A stretch of DNA of 64,000 bases from Lineus longissimus (GCF_910592395.1 NC_088314.1:5704001-5768000); one strand, 5' to 3'. Positions 12,380-24,259 are shown, numbered from the stretch's first letter. The notes: a model not told the origin generated them from the letters alone. A program made the numbers and translations.

Positions 12380-13848
12380 GCCTACGCCAGTTATCTCCGT
12401 TGATTTCATTGGAGAAAAGCCTCTTTGGCCATTTTCCAATCAAGATGCTTCTTTACTTTTGTCTTCTTCCTGAATCGGCAGTGGCAATCTCAAATTTTGC
12501 CGGCATGTTGCTCCGCACCACTCCCAAATCACATCTTTCATCTTCTAGTCTCCTAACTGACCAAATTTGAGACAAAGGCACCGAGTCAATGAATCAATTG
12601 ATGATTGGCCATACGATTAGCGGTCGTTGCCGCGCTTTTAGATCTTGATAACTAACAATTGTTCTTTATCACGAACGGATATTATTTCTCTCAAAATCTG
12701 CGAAAGAACTGACTTAGGTCTATAACGTTTAGAAACTTGGACAATTACTTAATATTATATATGCAACAGTAGGTTATCTTATTTTTGTATCACCAACAAC
12801 TTTCTAAACAAAAGATGTTTCCCACAAATCATCTAACTATATTGTGCTGCTTTTGATTGGATCGTGTCTCCAAAATAATTGTTTTCTGTTCCATTCATCT
12901 GGAATAATTTTCAATAAGACAACCTGTTTCCAAGATCTCTCTTGTTGATAGAAAGTTGTTAAAATCTGACGCTGCGTATTCGAACAATCAGCAATCATGC
13001 AACTTTTCAGCTTTTGTCAAATTCATGAAACAGCCGGGTCCCGTTTGCGTCGTATAAAGCAGAAATATATATACATAAAATATATATATATGCGTATATA
13101 TCTATATATATATTCATGTATTCAATTGATGGCCAGATAAGAGAATTTGAACTGCGTAGTAATGGCTTCCTAAAAACCAAAAAGCAATACGGGACAAAGC
13201 ATTTGAATTGAACGTTTATCCAAATTGTTGATGGAGGCGCGTATCTGGCATCTAGAAAATGAATATAAGATGGACATGATAATTTTCTTATCAAAACTAT
13301 TGAACAGAAATCAGACCATCCTGACTAAATATGGATGGGTTGTAACTAACTGTAGATTTGATTTGATATCATGTTATTGCAAATGTGGCCGGGGAAGGGG
13401 TGGTGACATCGAGGAGAGGACATTTGCCCCTCTGCCCCTCCCCCTCCAGCTACGCCTTTGATTTATATAAATCTGGGAATACTCAGACTCGCGGCTATTT
13501 TAGTCAGTAATCCAATATGTATTGTGAAATGGGAAAATGCTACAAAACGCCGATGGTGGATGGTTGCCTCTGTCACAACGTGTCATCAAAATAGAGGACC
13601 CTCTGACAAGCTTCCCTCTGGAGATAACCCGCCGGTCACAATAATTATGTCCTAACGCAACCGACCTCCCTTTACAGCCAGGGAACACCTCTTAGCTATC
13701 AGTGTCAATATTTACAAGCAATGCCTTCGCGGGTAACTTTTATGGATATCCGTTTGGATGAGGGGTCAGTCATGGACTCCACACTAAATTCACGACAGCA
13801 TATGCAGTAATCACATAGTGCACTATTAATGAAGTTTGTTTATTTCTT
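12380..13848. other. Intergenic, no gene recognised
   Basis: This is AT-rich sequence upstream of the vWA gene. It contains an AT microsatellite at about 13064-13115 and a C-rich stretch near 13425-13448. Short open frames at 13007-13294, 13225-13461 and 13458-13688 overlap on both strands, lack splice support and resemble no family I know. Confidence 0.6.
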
Positions 13849-14200
13849 ATGATATGATATGATATGAAATTAACTTTTATATAGCGCCTTTCCCACTGCA
13901 TACAATGTTCAAAAGCGCTCATCACACTCCAAAATGTTCTTGGAATAGGACAGTTTTCAAGTTCTTTTTGAAAGTGTTCGAGTCAATTTCTTTCCTCAAG
14001 TCATGAGCTAGCGCGTTCCACATTCGAGGGGCATGCACTGAGAATACCCTTGCCCCAAATGTTACTAGCCTGAATGGACGCTCAATGAGAAGATGCCGTG
14101 TCTCAGAACGGAGTGATCGGGTGGTAGTGTACGGGCAAATGAGTTCGTTGATGTAGAGAGGCGCCAGGCCGTTCACATGATTCACATTATAAGTGGCATC
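13849..14200 (-). pseudogene. 3' end of a non-LTR retrotransposon (LINE) reverse transcriptase
   Basis: The minus-strand frame 14185-13922 encodes 87 residues (NGLAPLYINELI, then APRMWNALAHDLRK and FKKNLKTVLF). This is the conserved C-terminal tail of reverse transcriptases of Jockey/CR1/L2-type LINEs, where the usual form is close to NGLAPxYLxEL ... APxLWNxLPxxLR. Downstream on the same strand comes a short 3' tail with AGCGCTTTTGAAC and GGCGCTATATA, ending in a small TATCA-type microsatellite at about 13849-13867, as expected of a 5'-truncated LINE insertion. Only the tail remains. Confidence 0.8.
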
Positions 14201-14588
14201 AAGTAAGGATTAAATCTATACTTTGCGTCATCCATTAGATGCCTTATAACCTCCATATGAATTGTTATTGACACATATTTGCGAGTTGCAGTTGCCATCC
14301 ATTGGACGCAGATGCATGCTTATAACTTATGTCCATGGTCTGGGGTTTCTCTCGTCTCCCACAGGTTATCTCAGCTCGTGCCGTGCTGTGCTATCTCCTC
14401 GCTTAACGGGCATGATTATTAAAATTGGTTTTTGGTGTTCTTTGTATATGTAATTGTGAATTTGCCTGCTGTGGGGCAATATGCCATCATATTATGCCCT
14501 CTCAAGACTCCGGGCCTGAGCATGTGTAACGTGTTTGATGTTCCTCATACCTAGTCTTTTTTCGAACAATACAATAGACAACTAGCGA

Positions 14589-14721
14589 GTCAATGGGTGA
14601 TATGAATAAAGACTAGCAAATAATGCTTTTATCTGAATCTCCATGTACATTTACACTAGGCCTTCCTGTACAAAACCGGAATAAAAGCATTTACTAGTCT
14701 TTATTCATATCACCCAATGAC
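14589..14721. mobile_element. Palindromic mini-MITE (133 bp)
   Basis: The left arm 14589-14632 and right arm 14681-14721 are reverse complements over about 41-44 bp, with an uninterrupted core of more than 20 bp (GGGTGATATGAATAAAGACT...). The loop is about 48 bp. This is a typical short foldback or MITE structure; I cannot assign a superfamily because no clear target duplication is seen. Confidence 0.65.
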
Positions 14722-15450
14722 TTTTTCTTGCTTGTATTCCCTAAACAAAGAGAGAAAGCAGCAACATTTGCCCCCCCCCCCTCGCCCTCCACACACACAC
14801 CCACACACACACAAACGACAGATCCCATGGACCTCTGATTTACTACTCTTAAGCATGGACGTTATCCTCGAGATAAGCTGAATACTGCTCCCCTCGCACT
14901 CGTAACATATAATTAAGCTCGGTCACAAATTCAAAACAGAATGTTTTGAATGCAAAACATACATGGACATGTGGGACGAGATTTGGCGAGTGTATTCCGA
15001 CTGAAAATCTTGTTTTTTACCGTTCTTTCTCCCCCAGCAATTGAGCTTATTGGCAAAGGGACTCCAACTTTGGCCAGAGGTTGAGTCCACACAGGCTACT
15101 CATGCTTCTTACCTGGTGCATGGGGTCTTAAACCTGCCTGGCATCGACACCAGATACAAGGAACCTCGGTTTTAGCTCTCATTCAAAAGACTGTGAAGAG
15201 CCAGAAATTTTAGTTCCTTGAAAGCCACCTCGGTTCAGCCAGAAATACAATCCTGGGTTTTCCCTTTTGCTGGCAGTGTTGAGGCTCCTTGCTCAGCTGT
15301 TGAACTGGTGGGTTGTTCCTATGGACTCTATAAATTGACTACTATGTAGAGTGTGGCGTACATAGCAAATCTAAAACAGGCAAATAGTAGAACTGGCATT
15401 CAAAACAACTGATATCAAGTATAACTTTTACATTTATAAATATTTGTTAT
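14722..15450. other. Intergenic; simple repeats only
   Basis: It contains a C tract at 14771-14781 followed by a CA-rich microsatellite to about 14813. I see no gene or RNA in the remainder. Confidence 0.6.
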
Positions 15451-16105
15451 ATTTTATTCAAAAATGGCATAATAAAAGTGTGCACACTAATACTTTGAGA
15501 CTTACAGAAGTAAGTCAGCATCAAAAGTGAGAAATTTAACCAAGCAAGGTACTGATAAACAATTATTGGTATTAGAAAAGTTACAAAACAGGGATACTGC
15601 AATACAAATGTCTATTAAAGATGCAATTGCAATCACAACTATGCACATGTGGTTTACCAGGAAATTATTGTTGCTGTGAAAGTAAATACACGTAAACCAA
15701 AATGACCGAGTCAAAAGTCCAAGCTATGGAGTCGACTAGTTCTTCTTCTGTGTTCTCACTCATGGATGAATGTCTGAGGAGTTTTCGTCTTTCTACAGAC
15801 CTCTATCCCAGGCTGTTATAGAGCCATATCGTAATAATTTAGTGAGCACACAAGCGCCGCCAAGATCTATACTGCTTGTATGTATTCTACCCCTGTGGGA
15901 CCATGTGGTCCAGGGTCTGGAGGTGTGTCTGTCTCATGGAGTTTGATTGTCTGCCTTTACTCTGGCAGGTTTGAATATGATGTGCTTCTTTATACATGTG
16001 GGCCAGAGGATAAAGGTGAGACACACTAGTTAATAATTTTGTCTCATTTCATCATAAACAAGTTAGGCAGTACAATGAACAACATCCAGTGCATTATTCA
16101 CAGCA

Positions 16106-17812
16106 TCATCGCTGCCTGTAAATGGCTCTAAAGATACAGACACGGAGTCTGTACAATCCATACAAAAAGAGTTGAAAAAGTGGTAGACCTACAAAAGCTA
16201 TTACAACGATTACAATTGCCGTAATGCCTGGGTGATTCCAGTCTAAAACTTTTGGATAAATAACCCTGCTGTTATCATATGCCCAAAAAATCAAACTGAA
16301 TACAACATAGGCAAACCCGTATACCATCGGATAGATGAAGTGCATAAGCCGTATAGGAATGGCACAAATAAACATTTCCAAAAGTATGACAATACTGTTT
16401 ACTGCATGCAGGTTAAAGTCTATGATGAATCCGATATCTGCTGAGGCTTTGCTCATCTGAGGGTACAAGGCACCCCAGTATACAATTGAGACAAGAATTG
16501 CTGCTACTGCGGACACATTGAGGAGAATCCAGCTCATTTTCATGTACCATGGGAGAGACTGTGGCTGCCTGATTAACACCTCCTCATCCTCTGCTTCTGT
16601 GCTTGTCATGTTTGGCGTAAAGTCATCATAATCCCTATCAGTCATGTCAGACTCCTCGATTTCTAAGACATGTTCACGGCGGCAGCAATGGTTACCCTGC
16701 TCTGCTGTGTGGATGCATGCCACAACGAGTGCGACTAAAAGATGTGCGGATAAGACAAAATAGGACCAATTTGTGAGGTAGACAGGCCAGGCGTACAAGT
16801 TGAAACTTTGTCCTTGTACCTCCTTGAAGCTAGCGGCGACATACATCAACCATCCTACAATGTAGCCGGCAACGATGAATCGATAAGTGATGAAGAAGAT
16901 GGGAGGCCAATACCACTGAAAAGAATCAGAAGAAATTATATTGGATTTGAATATTTTTTGTTCTAAAGAAGCTCAATATTAGACCTGTTTGCCGACGAAA
17001 ACCAACATTTTCATGCACAAACAGGGCTGCGAAAACAAGGGGTTTACAGTATTGTCGATGAGGAATATGTGCCAGTCACTACTATAAAGGTAGGCATACC
17101 AAGATAGTAAGCCAAGAAAGAGTGGACATTAAGGGCAGGCTGTAAAAACAAGGGGTCTATACTATCATAGATGTCAGCTTCCACTTAATCAGGTTTACTA
17201 GAGTAATAGAGACAAAAAGAGAGGTTTTGTGGACATTTAGGGCGAGGTGAAAGGAAGGCAGGGGTTTACAGAATTATAGATAGGTAAACCATGATAGTAA
17301 ACACATGGTGGAGAGGTTTTCATGGGTCTAAGCAGGTCTACAGAATTATAGATAGGTAAACCACGATAGTAAACATATGGTGGAGGTTTTCATCGATCTA
17401 AACAGGAGGTCTACAGAATTATAGATAGGTAAATCACGATAGTTAACACATGGTGGAGAGGTTTTCATCGGTCTAAACAGGAGATCTACAGAATTATAGC
17501 TAGGTAAACCACGATAGTAAACACATGGTGGAGAGGTTTTCATCGGTCTAAACAGGTCTACAGAATTATAGATAGGTAAACCACGATAGTAAACACATGG
17601 TGGAGAGGTTTTCATGGGCATACAGGTCTAAACAGGAGGTCTACAGAATTATAGATGAGGAAAAAGAGTCAGCCGTCACCTAGGTAGGTATATCACAGTA
17701 GTAGAGACATGAAAGAGAACGAAAATTATTTTACCTGAGAAGAGAAGAACACATCCTTCCTAAAATGTGTCAGGCCAAAATTTCGCCAACGGAATTCCTC
17801 CCTTAATGGCAT
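16106..17812 (-). CDS. Rolling-stone-like multi-pass membrane protein
   Basis: Two coding exons: 17837-17735 (ATG at 17812) and 16915-16106 (stop at 16106-16108), joined in phase 0, giving 295 residues from that ATG. The start MPLREEFRWRNFGLTHFRKDVFFSSQ|WYWPP resembles the N-terminus of Drosophila Rolling stone relatives, where an arginine-rich stretch leads to a SQW motif before the first membrane segment. About six hydrophobic segments follow: PPIFFITYRFIVAGYIVGWL, a second near NWSYFVLSAHLLVALVV, then MSWILLNVSAVAAILVSIVY, SIVILLEMFICAIP, FIYPMVYGFAYVVFSLIFWA and AIVIVVIAFVGLPLFQLFLY. An acidic cytosolic loop (EIEESDMTDRDYDDF) lies between segments 2 and 3. Fly Rolling stone acts in myoblast fusion; the role here is unknown. 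The frame stays open upstream of the ATG to the exon edge, so a further 5' exon cannot be excluded. The 3' UTR probably ends near a minus-strand AATAAA at 15458-15453. Confidence 0.72.
17040..17660. repeat. Minisatellite, ~72-76-bp unit, in an intron of the rolling-stone-like gene
   Basis: Five good copies of a unit built around CTACAGAATTATAGATAGGT, CACGATAGTAAACACATGGT and GGTTTTCATCGGTCTAAACA lie from about 17265 to 17655. More degenerate copies extend left to about 17040 (for example TTTACAGTATTGTCGATGAG). The unit differs by indels next to the AACAGGAGGTC junction. The whole array is in the single intron between the two coding exons. Confidence 0.85.
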
Positions 17813-18299
17813 TATGATCCCCAGATAAACCTTGTGTCTGAAAATGAGGAGAAACTTTTTTTTTAAAAGGACACTATCAATAAACCTTCTATCGAGCTAG
17901 ATAGATGACGATACTTTCTACTTATTACAATGTAACACGAATGAGATCTAGGTCGAGTGGTTGGGTTACAAAATCAGCTGAATTCGAGATCATCTGACAG
18001 GAAATATACGTAAGTTTTAAAATATTATTGTGTCATCTTTAAAATTACTCTAGGCCCAATTGTGACTAGAATGTTGGCCCAATTTATTAAATGAGCAAAG
18101 AAAATTTTATTATCGCATTTGCACACACTTGACCATCAGGCACCAACACTTTGAGTAGAACTAGATAACCTTATGCATTATGATTTATAGCGAAAATACT
18201 TTTCAGCCCTTTTCACAGGCAACTGACAGACTGAACGTTTACCATGAGCACGACATAAAAGTTGTTACTCACTGATAGATAATGCTCGTTCATACTACA

Positions 18300-19949
18300 G
18301 CGACTGTTGGACTGCGTCACATTTTTCACGATAAAACACTTAGACAGTGGGAAAACCATGCAAATAACTGTACCACAATGTCCACATGGCACGTAATTAC
18401 GAACGCTGTACCCCTTTAAACTTGATGCTCCTCAGTTCAGCAGGATCGGATCGAGTATGAATGCTAACAATGCGAACGCCATCTGTTTGGTAGACCAATA
18501 TAGGCCTACTTCTTCCCAAAAACCCGGAAGTAAATGTCTACAGGCCTATGTCATGTGTGTTATGAATTCTAATGACGTAATGTCAGAGAGGCTACTGGAG
18601 CTATGGAGACGACGAGGTTATTGGTTAAAAGGGGATGGACGCAGGGGCAGGATCTTTCGAGCAATGCTACAGCGTACCGGATCGAGGCTATATTTACTAT
18701 ATGAATGTAGTATTCATCTGGCTCAATAAACTGCTTTGAACTTTATAATGGGCCACATGCAATCTTGACACTAGAGGCGCTGATGTCGTTCCTAAACAAC
18801 GGCTCTGGCACTGCTGAATTGCCACCATCTTGAAAAGCAGTACCGCGCATGTGGAAATGTAAAGAATCTTTACAATTGCAAAGAGGCTATCGCATCACCA
18901 CTACGCCCGAGAACACGATGACTGCACTACGCTGCATTGATAGTTTGCAATAAATTCACGTAAAAACACACCAGGACATCACGGGTTTTATTTACAAAGA
19001 TCATATTTTGTTATTTATTTATAAAATAAGCCATTTTATGAAAGAAGGTGGCACTTACTAGGCCTGGATAAGACTTTAGAGTTTGAAGTGGTGGTGACGC
19101 AGTGTTGAAAACACCTGAATCTCAGGATGCCGATATCCAAGATGGCGGAATTTTACCAATTCCAGTGTCTGAAATTGAATTTTAATTTCGGCACTGTGCG
19201 AGTTTGGGGCCACATGATCTAGTAGGGGTCATTGCGCACGCGTATGCTGTGAAGGGACGTCTGTACGGATTGGGGATTATCTCATACAGCATACTTGACT
19301 GCATAGCAAATTGTATTGTGTTTTTTTAAAACTTTTTCTTTATTTTTTACCATCAGAACCCATCCTCTATCTTTCATATGCCATACCAACATGTATCTTC
19401 TTAATAAATCTTATTTATCTTAGTGTGTTGGAATCTAATAGATGCTGAAGCATCGGTGAGGCAGTTCCCTTGACAATTCCCTTTTATTTCTTTGCGCCAA
19501 CCATCTAAAGGGTACGTCTGGATTAGACTCCAGAAGCAGTCCATTTCATCATCCTGATCGTTCTTTGGGTGAAAGGATGAGGCAGCCAGTCCATTGCGTC
19601 CGGAGTGTAGTCTGGATGGGGCTCTGGACATATGGTACGATCGACAGACAAAACACTATTAGATGATTTGGCCGGCACAAAGAAATAATGAAATACTTAG
19701 TGTTCGCATTATGGACGCTTAGCATCTAATAAATAAACTCGCATCACAAATATAACAGAATTACTTGAAAACATAACATATGGACGATATAAAAGAATTA
19801 TATGAAATACATAAAAAAATGTGTAACGATATTGTTACAATCACACGGAACCCCGCACGCAACCACAGTACATCTTGAGACGGACCCCAATCCGTACATA
19901 CATCCGTTCATAGCATACGCGTGCGCAATGACCCCTAGATCCTTCCCTG
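18300..19949. other. Region between the rolling-stone-like gene and CYB561D2
   Basis: No gene is recognised. Two YY1/TISU-like motifs are present: CAAGATGGTGGC on the minus strand (18834-18823), which could mark the upstream start of the rolling-stone-like transcript, and CAAGATGGCGGA on the plus strand (ATG at 19142). Frames at 18457-18729 (+) and 19401-19631 (-) are open but match no known family. Confidence 0.5.
19216..19941. repeat. Inverted repeat (arms 19216-19275 and 19885-19941) upstream of CYB561D2
   Basis: The arms are about 57-60 bp and roughly 88-90% complementary. They share GGGGTCATTGCGCACGCGTA and GTACGGATTGGGG in opposite orientation. The right arm ends nine bases before the CYB561D2 ATG at 19950, so it lies in the 5' UTR or core promoter. 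The 610-bp loop has no ORF of note. It may be a foldback element or an inverted duplication of promoter sequence. Confidence 0.75.
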
Positions 19950-21558
19950 ATGGACAAGGAAGTCGAGATAAACGAAAAACCAGGTGACAACTCGAACTTG
20001 TCAACTGAGAACATTTCCAAGATTTCACGAGCATTTGGTATGGTGTCACATTTTATTTGCGCCCTCTTCACGGGGTTCGTAGTATACACTGCCTGGCCTG
20101 GATCCAGTAAGTATAGTGACCATAAAAACCCAATAGGCCTACTCCAATCCAATCCAAGGCAAGGCAAGGGTTTGCTTACAATACACGTGTACAGTACAGA
20201 CATTGACAGAGTCGGAGAGTGCAGAGGTACAATGCAGTACAACAAAAAGCACACCGATGCACACAAAACTCCCTTATTTGGAGGAATTCAGTAACCTGAG
20301 TTTGTTTGAGTGATGAAAACATGTTTTTAACCATATGCCTATAAACAGTTCAAATTTATCTGTTTTAGACTCTGAATTAGTAGGAAAATGATCACAAAAA
20401 GTGTAGGTACTAGGTTACACCACTCGTGACCTTTCTCAACTTTTTGTGAATTTTTCTTTTTTACATCACGTCTAAGATGGATAATTTAGAACTGTTGATG
20501 ACTGATGTGATCTTTTGGATCCATAAACAATTCGCCTGTGAATATTAATGTCTCATCTAAATGTTTGTGATTCCAGGTCTATTCTCATGGCATCCTACCC
20601 TGATGACAATTGCAGTGAGTATGAGTAAAATCAGTCAGCAGGTCAACTCGAGCTGACAGGCTGGGTATTTAGCCAGCTGAGCTCATCCACAGTTTTTGAT
20701 ACTACATTCAGAACATCGATTGTATTGGTCGTTCATTAGGAAAAGCTGCAAATGTAATGGTGGCAGCACCTTCTGACTTTGAGTTTTGACTTGGAATATA
20801 GAAATGGTCAACCTCCTGATTTAGTGACTGGTTTTACTGTAGAGTGTTGGAAATTCATCCCAAGTAGTTAGAGTATTGTGATGTATTACACATTTTGAAA
20901 TAAATCGACTTGAGAATTTCTAGTAATAAGGTATATTAATGTCTTTAAAGAATTTCATTCAGGCAATTTTGTCATATCATCATTTTGGTGTCAAATCAGA
21001 TAGACTGTTCATAAATTTCCATGAAATTCCTTCCTTCTTTTTCAGTTTGCTCTCCTTGTGGCTGAAGCATTGTTTATGTTTTCACCAGAAAGTTCCCTGG
21101 CGTTAAAATCACCTCGAAGTGACAAGATCAAATATCATTGGATTCTTCACACATTGGCACTCGTTTTTGGTTCCTTGGGATTCTTTGCCATTTTTTACAA
21201 CAAAGTTCTCAACGACAAGTTACACTTCCAATCATGGCATGGAAGAATTGGACTGATAACAATTGTTTACTTTTCATCACAGTGTCTTGCTGGCTCAACA
21301 CTACTCTATCCAAATTTTATGAAATTCATTCGTCTTGCTGATAAGAAATTATACCATGCTACTTCAGGGACAGTGTTGTTTGCATTGTTAAATTTAAGTT
21401 TAGTTTTGGGGATGTGTTCAAGCTGGTTTACCACGCAGGTTACTGGAACAGCTTGGTATGCATGCATCCTCTGTCCACTGTTGACCACTCTTATGGTGAC
21501 CATCCAGGTATCCAATGCTTATATTCGGACCAAGAAGGTTAGTCGCCCTAAAAATTAA
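19950..21558 (+). CDS. CYB561D2: Cytochrome b561 domain-containing protein 2 (transmembrane reductase)
   Basis: Three exons: 19950-20106, 20577-20614 and 21046-21558 (stop included), encoding 235 residues; human CYB561D2 has 222. The family binds two b haems and moves electrons across endomembranes from ascorbate to ferric iron or monodehydroascorbate. Six membrane segments are visible. Haem-ligand-type histidines occur in GMVSHFICAL, LFSWHPTLM, KIKYHWILH, SWHGRIG and LYHATSG. The strings AWPGSSLFSWHP, FSPESSL, LYHATSG, GMCSSWFT and QVSNAY match the human protein closely. The first intron interrupts a Ser codon (TCC A|GT) and the second is phase 0. The start codon was chosen because it opens the frame directly before a poorly conserved polar N-terminus and membrane segment 1. 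A poly(A) signal AATAAA is at 22368-22373. Confidence 0.93.
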
Positions 21559-22389
21559 ATACAGTATATCAGTTAAGTCTATGCTTATTTTGATGGTGCC
21601 ATTACCACAATTATTCATCAAACTTTAAAAAGTGCCGAAATGTTGGTAAAAAGATCCAGCAAGTAATTGTTGTGGCAGCAGTCCAACGGAGATAATGACT
21701 GCTGAATGTTAATGACCTGTTTTGTGCCCTCGCCAGGATACGGCGGAATTGTGTCTTCAGAAAATCCCATATGATGTCGTATATAATGTCGTTTTGAAAG
21801 TGCATCGTCCATCTTAAAGCATATCAATTTTCTGTGTCTGGGTGCATGTCTGGGTACGGGTACATGTAGGCCCTTTGTATTCGTCTTCAGTCATACAAAG
21901 TAGTTGAGACAGAGCACTGGTATTCATTATCACTATCAATATTATTCTTGCATGTTTATCTGTCTCTCTGCTGTAAGTATTATGCAAATAGTTTTGTATT
22001 TTCTGTGTTCTAATTTTATACATTGTTATGATACGTCAGTACCACAGCTAGAGAGTCTGGTGGCCTTGGCTTGTGTGTCATCTGCTGGGGGGATTTACAT
22101 GAACTCCAGGATATAGATTGCGATGTCCTGTATGGTGGTTAGGGAGGTTGAAGCCGTGCCCTATGATATCGTGGCGACATTTTAGAGACGCTGTAAAAGT
22201 GGCCTTGAAAGCATTCTAGTAAGGAACATTTTGTTCCGCCGACACACTATTTGTGACATTGTCCGCATTGAATGCCATGCCGATCTACCGTCATTGTGCG
22301 TATAATATCCATCCTTCAAAGGAGGAGACTTTAGGATTGACATTCACTGTCCGCATGATTGAATGCAATAAATCACATTGTTACTCTCA

Positions 22390-23020
22390 CAACAAACTTT
22401 AGTTTTGGTGTTGTATTTCTTCCCTGTAGTCTTGCTTATTATGCGGCCCATCCTGTCCAGAAGTGGGCAGTGTCAACTGTCTACAGGTTTTTGGGGAGAG
22501 AGATGACTGTGCCAGCGTGGAGGGGAATTAGTGGTAGTGCTGTACACTGATCCTAGTTTGGCTCGGACTAGGATGTCGCACCGCCGGCCAATTGCAATTC
22601 GAAACCCGTATGTTTTTAGGTCTTCTAAAGCTGTGTATGCACAGTATGATGGGTGTCTCATACATATCCCTCAGATGACCACAGTCGCTTGAGTTTACAT
22701 TGAATGGTTTATCACCAGTATGAATCTATATCCCCACTTGAGTTCACATTGAATTGTTTATCACCAATATGAATCCATATCTAATCACTCAGATGATCAC
22801 ATTCACACCCCCCCCCCCCCCCCCCCCCCCCAGGACCCTGGGGCCGTCCCTTTTTAAGAAAATATAAAACCTAACATGCAACACTGGAACTAAACCAGAG
22901 TGCCCACGTGCGTATGAAGTCGTATTTCCCGCGTAAGAACAACTAATGGTAGCGTCACCTATTAGAGAACTCTGACATCCCTTGATGTGTACATCGACGG
23001 TGTGACATATCGCCAACGGA
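22390..23020. other. Intergenic; poly-C tract and a possible zinc-finger relic
   Basis: It contains a 24-base C tract at 22808-22831. On the minus strand between about 22790 and 22640 there are two degenerate copies reading IHIGDKQFN and IHTGDKPFN, each close to the H-T-G-E-K-P linker of C2H2 zinc fingers, with stops and frame changes. No intact gene is seen. Confidence 0.45.
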
Positions 23021-24155
23021 GTCATCCTATTTTGCGTCCAGTGGCGACCAGTGGCGTCCAACGCGAAATAATGGGGTGTATATCGTTAAAAATGTTTTCA
23101 AGCTCCTAAAACACTTTCAATAAACAAGATTTAGAAGTTTGGTGGAGTTTGCAAACCTACTTTTTGAATAATCATCACCAGAAAACGATCTTAGTATGCG
23201 TCCAGCGAAAGTACTGGACGGGTAGGTGTAAACTGTGGACGAAAGTGTGGACAGCGGCCCTCTAAGTTTGGCGGGCTGGCATTTCTTTGTCTTTCAATAT
23301 ATTCAAAGAAAATTGCAGTATATTATGCGTTATAATCTTTTTAATGGGTCAAAAAATTATTTTGATGGGTGATTTTGATCAATGAGTGGACGGGCTTTTT
23401 TGCCCCTTTTTTAAGGTTTTCGAAGTGGCCTTTGACTTTGTGGACGGGGAAATGCGAGGTCTAGTGTCCAAATGTGGACTAATTATCAAAGAATTTGTTG
23501 AAACTGTGATATTTCTAACTAGTCCAAATAATATTCTTCCACAAAAACTACTTTTATTTGAATGACAATGACAATATCATTCAGTTGTAGGCAAAAATAG
23601 TTGGCCAACTTTCGTTGATCCAAGATGGCGGCACCACTGAAGCCCTGTTGAAAGGTTACTGTAAATCAGTCAGGAGCTATACTAGTCAGTTTCACTGAGA
23701 CAAGTCATACTGTAAAACAGATCAAAATAATTTTTTTTCTTTTTTTCTTTCGCTGACCCATTTAAAAGATTATAATACATAATATACTGCAATTTCTTTT
23801 AAATATATTGAAAGACAAAGAAATTCCAGCCCACCAAACTTAGAGGGCCGCTGTCCACACTTTCGTCCACACCTTCGTCTACAGTTTACACCTACCCGTA
23901 CTGGACGCCATGTTTGTTTTAGCTGCCGTTGCTTGGGTTTATAGAAAAAGCGGAATCGGGATCTGGCATCAGGTTGGCATACTAAGATCGTTTTCTGGTG
24001 ATGATTATTCAAAAACTATTTTTGCAAACTCCACCAAACTTCTAAATCTTGTTTATTGAAAGTGTTTTAGGAGCTTGAAAACATTTTTAACCATATACAC
24101 CCTATTATTTCGCGTTGGACGCCACTGGTCGCCACTGGACGCAATTTAGGATGAC
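23021..24155. repeat. Large foldback: inverted repeat arms 23021-23368 and 23721-24155
   Basis: The arms are long reverse complements of each other; for example ACTTCTAAATCTTGTTTATT at 24038-24057 is the complement of sequence near 23117-23136, and both ends carry GGACGCCACTGGTCGCCACT in opposite orientation. The right arm has about 80 extra bases (around 23908-23982) that the left arm lacks. The loop (about 350 bp) includes a perfect YY1/TISU motif CAAGATGGCGGC at 23621-23632. The outer end lies about 105 bp before the TBC1D25 start codon. It is either a foldback transposon or an inverted duplication. Confidence 0.85.
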
Positions 24156-24259
24156 CGCGCCAACGCGTGCTTTGACGTCATCAAGATGGTGGAGGATGGG
24201 CAAAATTTATAGAAATTTCTGCACTTTTCTCAATTTATCACCCTCTCATCGATCCAGTA

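Noticed and set aside
17346-17621. 91-residue repetitive minus-strand ORF
   Set aside because: It is the minisatellite read in frame; it lies in an intron.
18457-18729. 90-residue plus-strand ORF ending near an AATAAA
   Set aside because: No similarity, no splice signals, and the composition looks non-coding.
19401-19631. 76-residue minus-strand ORF
   Set aside because: It looks coding-like in part (DEMDCFWSLIQTYPLDGW) but I recognise no family and it has no supporting splice sites; left unassigned.
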